A stretch of DNA of 64,000 bases from Sepiola atlantica (lineage: Eukaryota > Mollusca > Cephalopoda > Sepiida > Sepiolidae). This document shows, piece after piece, positions 1 through 11,000 of this stretch (the first letter of the stretch is position 1; every line of letters starts with the position of its first letter). The DNA lies in NCBI GenBank assembly GCA_963556195.1, contig OY744523.1:80550497-80614496 (forward strand). The letters run 5' to 3'. The notes under the pieces were generated by a model, which was not told where the DNA came from, made no database searches, and was given only the letters and a program-made list of their open reading frames with translations. The position numbers and the translations under genes are program-made.

Positions 1-1163
1 GTCAATCTATCTGGCATCAAAATTTCACAATGTTACACTTCCATCATGAAAAATTGTTATCCATGAACTATCACTTATGGAGTGTTAGATCCTTGTCATT
101 CCAACGCACAGTGCGCCCAGCAGTGGAAAAAATAAATTTTTGACTGGCCGTGAAAATGTTTTAAAGTGAAACAAGAAAGCAAATGTGAATCAACAAAAAA
201 AAGTAGCTCAAAAGGTCCACTTTTGGACTTTTTACAGCAAATTGAAGTTGGTTGGTTTGCGGGTTGTTCAAAATCATCATTATTTTTTCTGCAAAAAAAG
301 CTCAACAGACAAAAAAGATATTTTGGGATGGAATGTCCTTAATATGGTACATTTTACAATCTTAAGTGTGACTTTTCATAAAACACATACAATAATGTCT
401 TAAATAAGCCACATATATATGTATATAAATGAAATTTAGAATTTCTGATACCAAAAATGTTATTGCACCATTAGAGAGTGGCCGCACTGTGAATTTTGCC
501 TTTTTTTGTGAAAATAAAAAATGTTGATGTCAGAAGTCTTTTTTGCAAGGAGATGCAGGCCTGGGGTTTTCAGATGTTTAAAATACACCATCTTGGCTAA
601 CAGATGCACATAGCCTACTACCTGCCCCAACCTGCCCCAAAAGTTTTATGGACAGATCAAAATTTCCATTATTATACAAAAATCTGGCAAAATGGGCTAA
701 AATCTGCTGAACTCTACGAAAACCGTCGATCTGTTGTAAATCTGGTAAATCATACCTTTATGTAATTACCAATGATGTGGAACTAAAAATAAGGCTGGAA
801 ATTAATGAAATGATGTTATTTAAAGAAGATCAGTTCAATAAATGGTAATGAATGACACAACGGACATGACAGCATTGTAGAATTTGGAAGAATATTTGAC
901 CATACAACCAAATTGTTCACCTTGATCGTCAATGGACACCAGAATATTCCAAGATAGCTACTCTCTCTCTTCTTCTTTTCTTTGTCATCTATGATTTCTT
1001 CAGTATCAAGCAGAGCCATCAATTCCAAGCTTACCATCAACTTGGATGCAGTCATCATTAGAGATACAAAGTCCATTGATATTGAGTAAGGAGACTAACG
1101 TGTCTTTCAACAATACGGGGAATTCACAAGAAGTCTTCGTTGATTAGACAATGAATTCACACA
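1..1163. other. AT-rich non-coding stretch
   Basis: No open frame here has a recognisable domain, and codon use looks random on both strands. The stretch ends at the left inverted repeat of the element that follows. It is either intergenic or part of a 5' intron of CREBRF. Confidence 0.6.
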
Positions 1164-1533
1164 TCATTTATACATAAATAACACTAAACAATCAAACATT
1201 TTGAAAATTTTGCAAAATTCAGAAGGTGCAGGCCAAAAATAGCCGTTAGGGCTCCACGGGACTCAAAATCCATCATTTTTCGGTGAAAAAGTGGTTTCAT
1301 GTGACATTGCAGGTCCTAAAACATCCTCAAAAGCTATGAATGGATATAAATGGTTAAATCTGATATAGTACTTTAATTTAGGACCATTTTCAGGCTGTGA
1401 AAGGGGTTTCATGAATGTAAAATTGCCAAAAACTAGTGAAAAATAGCCCAAATTAGCCAAAATCCTCTGTTAAGCAACCTAATTGGTTCCCAAGCCTCTA
1501 CAATGGTTATGAATGGGTGAAGATAGTTGAAAC
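1164..1533 (+). repeat. Left terminal inverted repeat
   Basis: This is the reverse complement of 3074-3453 with scattered mismatches and small indels. Similarity stops sharply at 1164 and fades near 1533. Confidence 0.8.
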
Positions 1534-1635
1534 CATTGTAGTGTCGAAACCATTGCATTGTATTATATTCAAGCAGTTTAATAATAATTATTTTCTTTTG
1601 TTTTCAGTTCAGTTCAGTTTAGTTGAGAAGATAGG

Positions 1636-2894
1636 ATGAGTGGAACAAAGTACCAGTACGATAATTGAGATTTCACTTTGCTTGAAAACCTCCCAACTGT
1701 ACATGAGTGCGTTTTGGCTATAGTTCATCATGCTCCAACTTATGGATCTACAAAACAGAAAGAGCATCTCCATCAATTTTCTGTGTCTGCTGGCTCACTG
1801 GCAAAGAGCATTTGGAAGAGACATTAAACTAACAACAATAAAAGGAGTGAAAGATAAACTTGATCGATACTTGAGAGAGTACAATAGCAAAGTTCAGAAG
1901 GGCCATGGATCGAAGAGGTCAAACTTGATTCAATGGAAGACAAAAAATCACATTCTTTTCAATATTCTGGGAAAGGGTGTTGACGTGGAGACGTTTGATG
2001 CAAATGAGAAACAGTTTTTCTTTAATCAAGTTGCACTCAACCGGAAGGTCATAATTGACAACATGCATATCGATGAAGAACATGAATCAATGGTTGTTGA
2101 GACGGAGGAAAGGGAGGAGCAAGAGATGGCTATTTCAGTTACAGAGGAAAAAGAAAGGGTTACAATAATGAACAGTACTCTCGACGATAGTGATACTAAT
2201 ATCAATTTTGCTGTGCAGCGGTCAGGGAGGGTACGTACCACAGTCAGCTGTAATGAAGTTGGAGTTCAGACAGATATGACTTTCAATCTCCGTGAAGGAA
2301 GCAAAACATTTACTTTAAATGGAATGAGTGACAGAGAGATGAAAATAAATTGGGGAATTCTTCTTTCTAGTGACCATGATGAAGATGCAGACGAAGAAGT
2401 TTTATTTCCAGATGAAAACTCCATTCTGCTTTCTTGCACGACAGATAATGATAATAATGTGAGCGTTGATACTGAGGAAGATGTTGAAATCCTAGAAGAG
2501 TCTGATGATATTCCTCTGAATGAACCTTGTGTTGCAGTTTGGGACACTCCACTTGGAAGAAATTGGTACATTGGAATGACTAGAAAAAAAGGTTGATGAG
2601 AACAACTACATGGTGGAGTATCTGGAATGTTTCAACCGTGATTCTGCAAGGTGTTCATGGAGATACCCCCAGATAGATGATGAACAGAACACGAATATAA
2701 TCCAGATCATTCCATGCAATGTGCTCGGTGCTTGGGACATGAGTACACGCCAAACCAAGTTCAAAGTCGAGAATTGGGAAATCATTGAAGGTTTATTTCA
2801 GTCAATGTACAAGCAATTGACTGATCTCCTGTGCAGTTCCCCATGGATTTCCACAACTTCAATTGACTATTTCATGACATTTCATAGCCATTAA
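1636..2894 (+). pseudogene. Broken gene of unknown family inside the inverted-repeat element
   Basis: The likely start is ATG 1636 (MSGTKYQYDN). An in-frame TGA follows at once, probably replacing a tryptophan codon. The frame then continues through VLAIVHHAPTYGSTKQKEHL and must shift near 1800 to join the long open stretch that ends at 2596. A second shift at an A7 run near 2584-2592 joins it to the tail starting KVDENNYMVEYLECF and running to a stop at 2894. The middle is acidic (glutamate- and aspartate-rich, about 2080-2520). The C-terminal part is ordered, with aromatic and cysteine residues (CSWRYPQIDDEQ, VLGAWDMSTRQ, KVENWEIIEGLFQ). I recognise no catalytic motif. It is bracketed by the terminal inverted repeats, so it is probably the element's own protein or a captured gene. 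One nonsense codon and two frameshifts make it non-functional here. Confidence 0.6.
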
Positions 2895-3073
2895 GGATGT
2901 TTTATTAAATTAACTGCATTATCCACTATTCGGTTTATATGATTCTAGCGGTGTCATTTGGATATATGTATCCAAATGCATTTTTAACCATTTTGGCTGA
3001 AATTTGACCCCCCATTTCTACCTTGGGGGCTCCTAAAACCCCAAAACTGGTGTTAAACCTTAGTGTCTTGTCA

Positions 3074-3453
3074 GTTTCAACTATCTACAGTCATGCATAA
3101 CCATTGTAGAGGCTTGGGAACCAATTAGGTAGCTTAACAGAGGATTTAGGGAAATTTTGGCTAATTTTGGTTATTTTTCACTAGTTTTTGGCTATTCTAC
3201 ATTCATGAAAACCCTTTCACAGCCTGAAAATGGTCCTAAATTACAGTACTATATCAGATTTAACCATTTATATCCATTCATAGCTTTTGAGGATGTTTTA
3301 GGATCTGCAATGTCGCATGAAACCACTTTTTCACCGAAAAATGATGGATTTTGAGTCCCGTGGAGCCCTAACGGCTATTTTTGGCCTGCACCTTCTGAAT
3401 TTTGCAAAATTTTCAAAATGTTTGATTGTTTAGTGTTATTTATGTATAAATGA
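3074..3453 (+). repeat. Right terminal inverted repeat
   Basis: Complementary to 1164-1533. The last 19 bases mirror the first 19 of the left copy exactly, and the next five bases (ACACA) match those outside the left end. Confidence 0.8.
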
Positions 3454-3539
3454 ACACAAAAAATACTACTCGCATGAATCTGAAATTTTCACCCATTACA
3501 TCCCACCCCTAATACTAAATACATAAATTGTTGTTAGAC

Positions 3540-6330
3540 CTTCAGCTCAGTTGCAGCAAGCCAGTCCAGAGTTTCATCGTTTAGGTTAATAAGGCCCAGA
3601 TCGCCATTTGGTGGTCGGTGTTTGGAGCAGCTGGTGATGACGTGTTCCACGGTTTACAGGGAGTCCCCACATTTGCACTGAGCACCATCCATGAGGCCCC
3701 ATCTCTTCATCGACTCGCAAAGCATCCCACGCCTGTCCTCAGATGATTGAGCGTTGTCCACTGCTTTCACAGCAGGTGCTGGCCAGAATGGTTCTACTGT
3801 CTTCCATGTTTCCCTCTATCTTGCCTTGACCCAGTAAGCTTTGCTGGTGTCAGCTGGTATGTGCAGAGCAGTTCCTGGGCTTGCAAGGCGAAGGGGCTTA
3901 CGGCGTTTGCACTGAAGTCTTTCCGTGACGATCTTGTGGAGAAGATGGGATTCCCTCGTCTGTGCCTTCTAGGCAAGGACCAGTATGGCTCCTTCTAGTC
4001 TGATATCGGCTGGAGCAATACCGGCGAGGACAGGCAGTTGGTGAGTTGGAGTGGCTCGCAGTCATCCGGAGACAGTCCATAGGGCGTCATTGAGGGCAGT
4101 GTCCAGCTTTTTCACATGTGGACTGCGGCACCAGACTGGAGCGCAGTACTTAACGGCAGTGAAGACTAGGGCCTCAGTGGAGATGTACAGTGTCTCCATT
4201 GTTGCTCTCCATGTGGTAACAGCTAGGCAGCGTATCAGTGCAGCACGGATGGTGGTCTTTGCCTTGGCGCTGTCCAGGTGTTACTTAAATGACAATGATC
4301 GGTCAAGCTTCAAGCTGAGGTACGTGGGGGAGGATTGGAACTGTAGCCGGGCATTGTCAACCATGATGTTTATCTTGCGGGTTGTTTTCTTGTTGTTAAG
4401 GTGAAACATTGTTGACACATTCTTTTCAACACTGAGCTTGAGACGTCAGTTCTTTAGGTACAAAGACAGAATGCTCATATCCTCTTCTACAGCTTTTCAG
4501 GATGGTTTGCTGAATAGGATGGCCAGGTCATCTGCGTAACCATACTTCTTTGGGTAGGTCATGGATGTAGATGTTGAACAGCATGGGTGCAAGCACTGAA
4601 CCTTGCGGCCCACCATTGTTGAGCTTTCTTCCCCTGCTGCTCTGGCCATTGCTGGTCAATAGCCGAAAGCTGCAGTTGCTCAGCATCTCCATTATAAAGC
4701 TCACCATGTGCTTATCTGGGATGCTTTCCAGAAGCTTCATGCAGCCAGACAGTGTCGTAGGCAGCTGTCAGGTCTAGGAAGACAGCAGCAGCCTTCTCTC
4801 CCGTCTGAAAGCTGTTTACTATGTCTTAGCACAAGAGGGCCACCTGGTCTGTTGTTGATCTGCCACTTCGAAAGCCAGCTTATTCTTTAGGTAGCTGGGG
4901 GTCGATCCCTGGAGTAAACCGAGCCAGGATGAGGTGTTCAAGGAGGTTTAATGGGATGCACAGCAGTGAGATTGGCTGGTATCCCTTGAGGTCATCGCTT
5001 GGCTTGTTAGGCTTTGGCAGGGCGATCACTTTGGCACAACGCCAGATCTTTGGCAGCTTTTAGTGGTGGAGACATGCAGAGAGAAAAGAGCACAGTTTTA
5101 TTTACTCTGTATGGATACCATCGATACCTGGTGTTTTGCCAGTCCTCAGGCATTGGATGGCCTGCTCAATTTTCTGCGTTGTGTAGTCGGTGGATAAGTC
5201 AGAGTTGCATCTTAGGGCCCTGAGCAGCTAATGGACTCTTTCTGATGTTGTTTTGGTAAAGTTCTTGTCTTCATTAGGGAAGCGGCCATTACTCAGCAGT
5301 AGCGATGCGATGGAGCTTGCAGTGATGGGACACTGTGCTGGAGTTGTTGACCTTCCATTTAGTTTGTTCCGGGTCTGCCACGCCAGACAGCTGGAGTGTG
5401 TGAAGTCTATTGATTCCACAGTCTCTGTCCATCTTTGCCTACGTTTCTCATCTGCTGCTTTGTTTGCATGGGCGCAAAGTAGACCTGCACATTCATCATC
5501 CCGGCAGGGGACATAAGCTTTGCGAATAATGCGGGGGATGTTTTTCTTATCAGCAGACAGCATCATCTTGCAGTACGATTCATAGGCACCGTTCAGGGTG
5601 TTGGAGCACGGGGGTGGCAGGCCAGTAGCTGCCCTGTTCACTTGTTTTGTGAAACCCTCCCAGTCAGCTTTCCGGAAGGTCCATCTCTTAACATCCCTTC
5701 CTTGCACAGGCTGGACCACAGATGGAATGATGATGAGAGATGGTCGATGATGTGACCGAGGAAACATGTCTGACTGGGAGTGGTTGGTTGTACTATTCCA
5801 ACGTGCGGAGTAGAAGGTGTGAGGCTCCTTTGGGTCATATAGGAGTGTCGCATCAACGATGGAGGCCCAGTCTACACGAGAGTCCTCATCATAGTTTGAG
5901 CTGCTTTAACCTCAGTCTTCATGATGGCTATTGAAGTCACTAGCAAACAAGGCAGGGGTCTAGATATCTGGCAATAACGATGAGGTCAATCTATTTGAAA
6001 GTGGTTTGTAGATGTTGATGATGGTAATGTCTTGAACTTTGGCTGAGATCCATTCTATCTCCTCACTCTCTGGGAATTGTTATGCAGCTGACCAGACCAT
6101 GTCCTCACAGACGAATGTGATAATGCCGTGGTGTTTATGGGCAGTGTAGCCGGCCAGTGCATCCCTAGGAACCCTCAGGATGGTAAACAAGAGTTTACCA
6201 TGTAGGTCTCCTGCACGACAATCACAGTCACATCATTTGTGCTGGCTATTTGCTCAAGGATGTCGATCTTGGAGATAGTGAAACCTTCAACGTTGAGCTG
6301 GAGAAGCGCTAGCACTTGGGCTGGGGTCTA
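3540..6330 (-). pseudogene. Decayed non-LTR retrotransposon ORF2 (endonuclease, reverse transcriptase, CCHC-like tail)
   Basis: Read on the minus strand, the order is that of a LINE ORF2. An N-terminal APE-type endonuclease start lies near 6330-6200 (LALLQLNVEGFTISKIDILE, then VVQETYM). A linker frame follows at 5767-5228. The reverse transcriptase block at 4740-4528 has the family signature GGPQGSVLAPMLFNIYI. The C-terminal part at 4140-3540 ends in a Cys/His tail (QCKCGDSL, TVEHVITSC). Frameshifts and stops interrupt it throughout, so it is inactive. The NGGPQGSVLAPxLFN form fits the Jockey/CR1/L2 side of the non-LTR tree, but the clade is not resolved. Confidence 0.8.
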
Positions 6331-6645
6331 GACGTTTTGAAGATGTTTGTTTCAACCTTGCATATACCCTTTAGTTACTCGCAGAGGGGGCAACGTGGAG
6401 GCTGTCTTCACCCTCTCCGTTAACATAGCTAATTCAAAAGAGAAAAGATGCAGGTTTTAAATACCATTGTTTATGATTCGACTTATAGAAAACTGTTTTC
6501 TTTATCAGAATTTTTTATAATCTTTTTTTCTTAAAATGTAAGCAACATTTAAAAAATAAAAATTAACTTTTACAGTGTTTACCTGTTTCGTGTTTGCAAA
6601 ATATTGTTTCAATTGAGTAGAATAATGTTTGTTTTCTCATTCCAG
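6331..6645. other. Non-coding sequence ending in a splice acceptor
   Basis: AT-rich sequence between the 5' end of the LINE relic and the CREBRF exon. A pyrimidine-rich run and TTCCAG place a splice acceptor at 6644-6645. At least one further CREBRF exon must therefore lie upstream, probably outside this window. Confidence 0.6.
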
Positions 6646-8005
6646 CCAACCAGCAGTAATATGGACCTCTATGGCAATACTCCACACAGTGCAGATCACA
6701 TGCTGCCCAATGATATATATCCAATTGATCCATTTCCAAATGCTTATAGTCCAAATTCTACCCATATGTATGAACAAGAAAAAGATTGGAATCTCATTTG
6801 CCAGATGGGGGGTAATCAAAGTCTTCAGGTTGGCAGTAACAGGACCATTTCTGGTAATGAAGAATTTGATTTGAAGCCACACTTCGAGAACAATACTGAC
6901 AGTTTTGCACCAAACAATCTTTTCGACATGCCAGGATCCCCAGAGCCGCAATACAGTGCAGATGCAATGTGGGACAAGGGTAAAGATTTTGATGAGATAT
7001 TTCAGGGTAAAAAAACTGACCATGGGCCAACCTTGGCCCAGCTGAACTTTGGTGAGTTTATGATTGATGAGTTTACTGGTGATGAGATCTATTCATCTAA
7101 TAAACTAACAGATAAAAGCAGTGCTAGTCGTGGCAGCAGCAGCAATGTTACTGTCAGTGGAGCCAGCAGCAGTAATATAGGTACTGCTAACTCTGCTAAC
7201 AGTACATCATCCATTGCTGGTACTAGTGTAAAAGACTTGCATGTTAAGTTTTTGGTTTCAAATGTAAGTTGTAATCCAGTGCAAACATCAGCTGGAATTG
7301 CACAGAACTGGGAAGACAATTCTACCAGTTCAACTCTTGGTGTTCCTGGGGTCAGTTCTTGCTTCAATACAACTCCTAAAACTTCATCAAAAATGTTCCA
7401 GCCACTGAAACAAAACTCTGTAATGCCATCATGCACTGTGACATGTGATTCAGTCAATAACACTAAATCTAACAAGTTGTTCCATACAAGTGGTACCGGT
7501 TGCATTCTGATGAACAAAACCCTGAAAAATGAAGAGTTTTCACCAGTTGATTGCTGCCACAGCTCAGCAGTTGGTAATATGGAATCTCATTCTTCTCCTG
7601 ATATGCCATTCAAAAACTCTTTGCAACAGCTTTTGTGTGAGAGTCCTCCTTCACTACAGACTACAATACACAGTATCACACAGAAAACAACACAGCAACA
7701 AAAGTCACCAGCTCAACAACAGACACCATTGACACCACATCCTCACTCTCACCACCACTACCACCACCACCAACAACAACAAACAGAAGTCCAGCCCACC
7801 CAGATAGCAATTGTGTCACCACAGACACAACTGCTTCCAACTCCAATGCAGTCACCAACAACACCAAAAACTGTATCAATTGATCATCCAATGGTCCCCA
7901 ATGAGGATACAAATGATGTGAAAACTACAGATGAAAAGTGGGAACAAATTATTCAATTCATCCACAAGGAAGATTCTCCAAGGAGTGTCAAACGAGAACG
8001 CATCA
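6646..8005 (+). CDS. CREBRF: CREBRF first visible coding exon
   Basis: Acceptor TTCCAG at 6640-6645 and donor GTGAGT at 8006. The frame is open from 6646 ([11 protein letters not shown]), and ATG 6661 is the first methionine inside the exon. The human protein has a comparable QPSVSG-MD start, which hints that a few residues come from the preceding exon. It encodes a low-complexity Ser/Asn/Thr-rich activator-like region, the conserved PTLAQLN motif and a His/Gln-rich run (around 7735-7790). It ends after one base of codon 449. Confidence 0.9.
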
Positions 8006-11000
8006 GTGAGTAAAGAGTTTTTCATTTAAATTGCACTCCTTTCATATTGCACATCTTTCATACTAGATTTTAGATTAAAATACTAACATTGACATTCAAA
8101 AAATATGGTTATTATCTTTATTCTTTTTTTGTCTCTCGCATCTGTTATTATAATCAATATTGTCCATATCTTTTTATATTTATCTTTTGATATGTATCTT
8201 TTGTTTGTAAACAACATGGGATTAAAATTCTGAAATTAATTTTTATCTGCACTCAATTAAACTCCAACCATAATGATGAGAAACTAGTTTTCTACACTAG
8301 AGAACATGGAAAAATTAAATTTGCTAAACAGATTTATTCTTAGAATCAAATTTTCTAAATAGATTTATTCTTAGAATTAAATTTGCTAAATAGATTTATT
8401 CTTAGAATTAAATTTGCTAAACAGATTTATTCTTATAATAAAATTTGCTAAATAAATGTATTCTTAGAATTAAATTTACTAAATAGATTTATTCTTAGAA
8501 TTAAATTTACTAAATAGATTTATTCTTAGAATTAAATTTACTAAATAGATTTATTCTTATAATTAAATTTGCTAAATAAATTTATTCTTATAATTAAATT
8601 TACTAAATAGATTTATTCTTAGAATTAAATTTGCTAAATAGATTTATTCTTAGAATTAATTTTTGTCTAAGTATACTTGATATTAAAATTTCCTAGTAAT
8701 TAGAATTTTCTCATTATTTTGTTTTCGATCAATTTTTGAATTATTTTTACTCACAATAATGGATAAATCAGACTTTTTATTTTATTTTGAATGTTCATGC
8801 CCAAAATTTCTTTATTAAAGTCGTGCATATAAATAGCTTCTTTTGGTTCAATGATAATGGAGCTGACCCAACAGGTGGAACCTGGAACTTTTTAAATCAC
8901 ATCCAGTTGTTTCAGTCTTTAAAGTTCCGGGATGTGTTTGTTTTGTAGAAAACGTACAACCCTTGGACAGCTAGCATTAACTCCTATCGACAAACGAAAC
9001 TCTGAGGCATGGTATATTTTAGACACAGGTTTATTAATGATAAAGGTAAAAACTGAAAAGAAATAAAAAGCATTATTTCAGAAACACGTAAATACAAAAT
9101 GGAGGCAAGGCAAGAACGGGGAGTTACTAAAACCTAAAGATTGTCGTATTTTAATAAATGTACAGAATAGAAAATATTTAGAGCATAAAAGATAATACAA
9201 GAAAAAAGAAATACAATTATGCTCGGAAATTTACATGTGGTTAAAAAGGTTTGCTTAGATAAAAGAAATATAAAAAGAGAATAACTCTAGCATTATTTAA
9301 TTCTATTCTTAGAGAAAAGAAAGGCAATATTTCTTATCAAAGATTCTCAGAAATGTGGGGATATTTAAAGAGATTGAAACTTTCCATGAGAGTCGAGTGA
9401 AAAAAGCAGCGGTAGACTCTCACCAGTGACGGGTCAGAAGAATCCCTTAAGAAAAAAGGGCCGGCAAAGGGAGATAAATGCTAAGAGATTTATTGTACGC
9501 TAGACAGAACAGTGTCAATTATGTCAAGTGTGGATGTCTGGGATGCAAATGCAAAATCTATGAGTTCGTCAACATTATGTGCAAAGTCAGAAAAAATATA
9601 AATTGTGTATTTTGAGATAGATGACGGCACTCTAAATGTGTAGATTTGCAAGGACTCACAAAGTTAAAGAATTTGAAATGTCAAAATTATTCAAATTTGA
9701 AATAAAAGTAAAATTGAAAATTACAGGTTAGGGTTAGTTTGATGCCAGTTTCAGGTCTACAAAATGTCAGAGTCAGGTTAAACAGGGAAAAGTGCCTTTT
9801 CTCAGTAAAACAGCTCACCTTTTTCAGACACACCTTCAATGAAAATGGGGTGTCACCAGACCCAGAAAAAATTGCAGCAATTGCAAACTGCAAATCGCCC
9901 ACCAACGTTGGGGAAGTTCGCTCATTCCTAGGCATGGATCAATACATGCCCAGGTTCAGCACACACGATGTCACCGAGCCACTCCGATGACTCACAACAG
10001 AGAATGGAGGTGGTCGGAGACAGGAGAAAGGGCAGTGAGCTAGTTGAAAGAAGCCCTGACTAGAGCTGGAGTTATGTTCTACTTTGACTAGAACAAGAAG
10101 ACAAATATCCTTGTAAACGCGAGCCACATTGGATTAGGGGCAATGCTTACACAAGATGTGAAAGTACTGTGTTATGCCAGCCGTGCCCTCACAGATGAGG
10201 AACAGCGATACTCGCAAACAGAGAAATGCTAGCCGTTGTATATGCTGCCGAACATTTTCACCTCTATTTGTATGGGTAAAGGTTCATTATTACCACTAAC
10301 TACAGACCACTTCTCGGTATTGTCAAAAGCCTCAAGCTAGCCACGTCCAGAATTGAACGCTGGCGCCTGCGCCTCATGCCATATGAGTATAGCTTGGTGT
10401 ACCAGCCTGAAAAAGATGACCAAAACCCTGCCGACTACCTCAGCTGACATCCTCATCACAAACCCAAGAAAGACAATGTGGCTGAGACATACATAAAATA
10501 CATGGCTCATCATGCCATACCAAAATCCATCACCATTGTTACAGAAAGTGATGACTGAACTTTCAGAAAGATACTGGAATGAACCACAGATATCCAGTCT
10601 CACACGCTTCAAGGACGAACTATACGCACATTATGGTTTCATCCTTCGAGGCGACCGGCTGGTGATTCCATCCACCCTGCAGAAAAGAACTATAGACATA
10701 GCCCACCTCGACAAGCTAGCAGAGGAGACGATGCGAAACTCCATCCCCTGCCAGGCTTCTAACCCGACATCATCCTAACACTGTGAGCCCATACGCACTC
10801 TTCCCTGCCCATGGAGTGAAATCTTCCTGAACTTCGCTGGTCCTTTACCATCTGGAGATTACGTGCTAGTCTCCATCGACGACTACAGCAGGTTCCCGGA
10901 GGTAGAAATACTCCCCTTGATATCAACAAAAGTAGCTATTCCTCGCCTCAACGCAATCTTTGCCAGATATTGTCAAGTCTGACAATGCCCCCCCCCCCTT

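Larger units (their letters stand above)
1164..3453 (+). mobile_element. Transposon-like unit with 370-bp terminal inverted repeats and 5-bp flanking duplication
   Basis: Two long inverted repeats (about 1164-1533 and 3074-3453) bracket a single broken gene. The outer ends are exact complements: the left end begins TCATTTATACATAAATAAC and the right end finishes with its reverse complement. Immediately outside both ends is the pentamer ACACA (1159-1163 and 3454-3458), which fits a 5-bp target-site duplication, although the left flank is a CA-rich run. This layout is that of a cut-and-paste DNA transposon or a non-autonomous relative. I do not recognise the superfamily, because the enclosed protein shows no DDE/D triad that I can place. 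Confidence 0.65.

Noticed and set aside
6604..6660. Upstream ATG at 6604 as the CREBRF start
   Set aside because: It lies before a clear polypyrimidine tract and TTCCAG acceptor, so the sequence 6604-6645 should be intronic.
8006..8020. Read-through of exon 1 to the in-frame stop at 8013 as a short CREBRF isoform
   Set aside because: The GTGAGT donor and exact phase match with exon 2 favour splicing. Intron retention cannot be judged from sequence.
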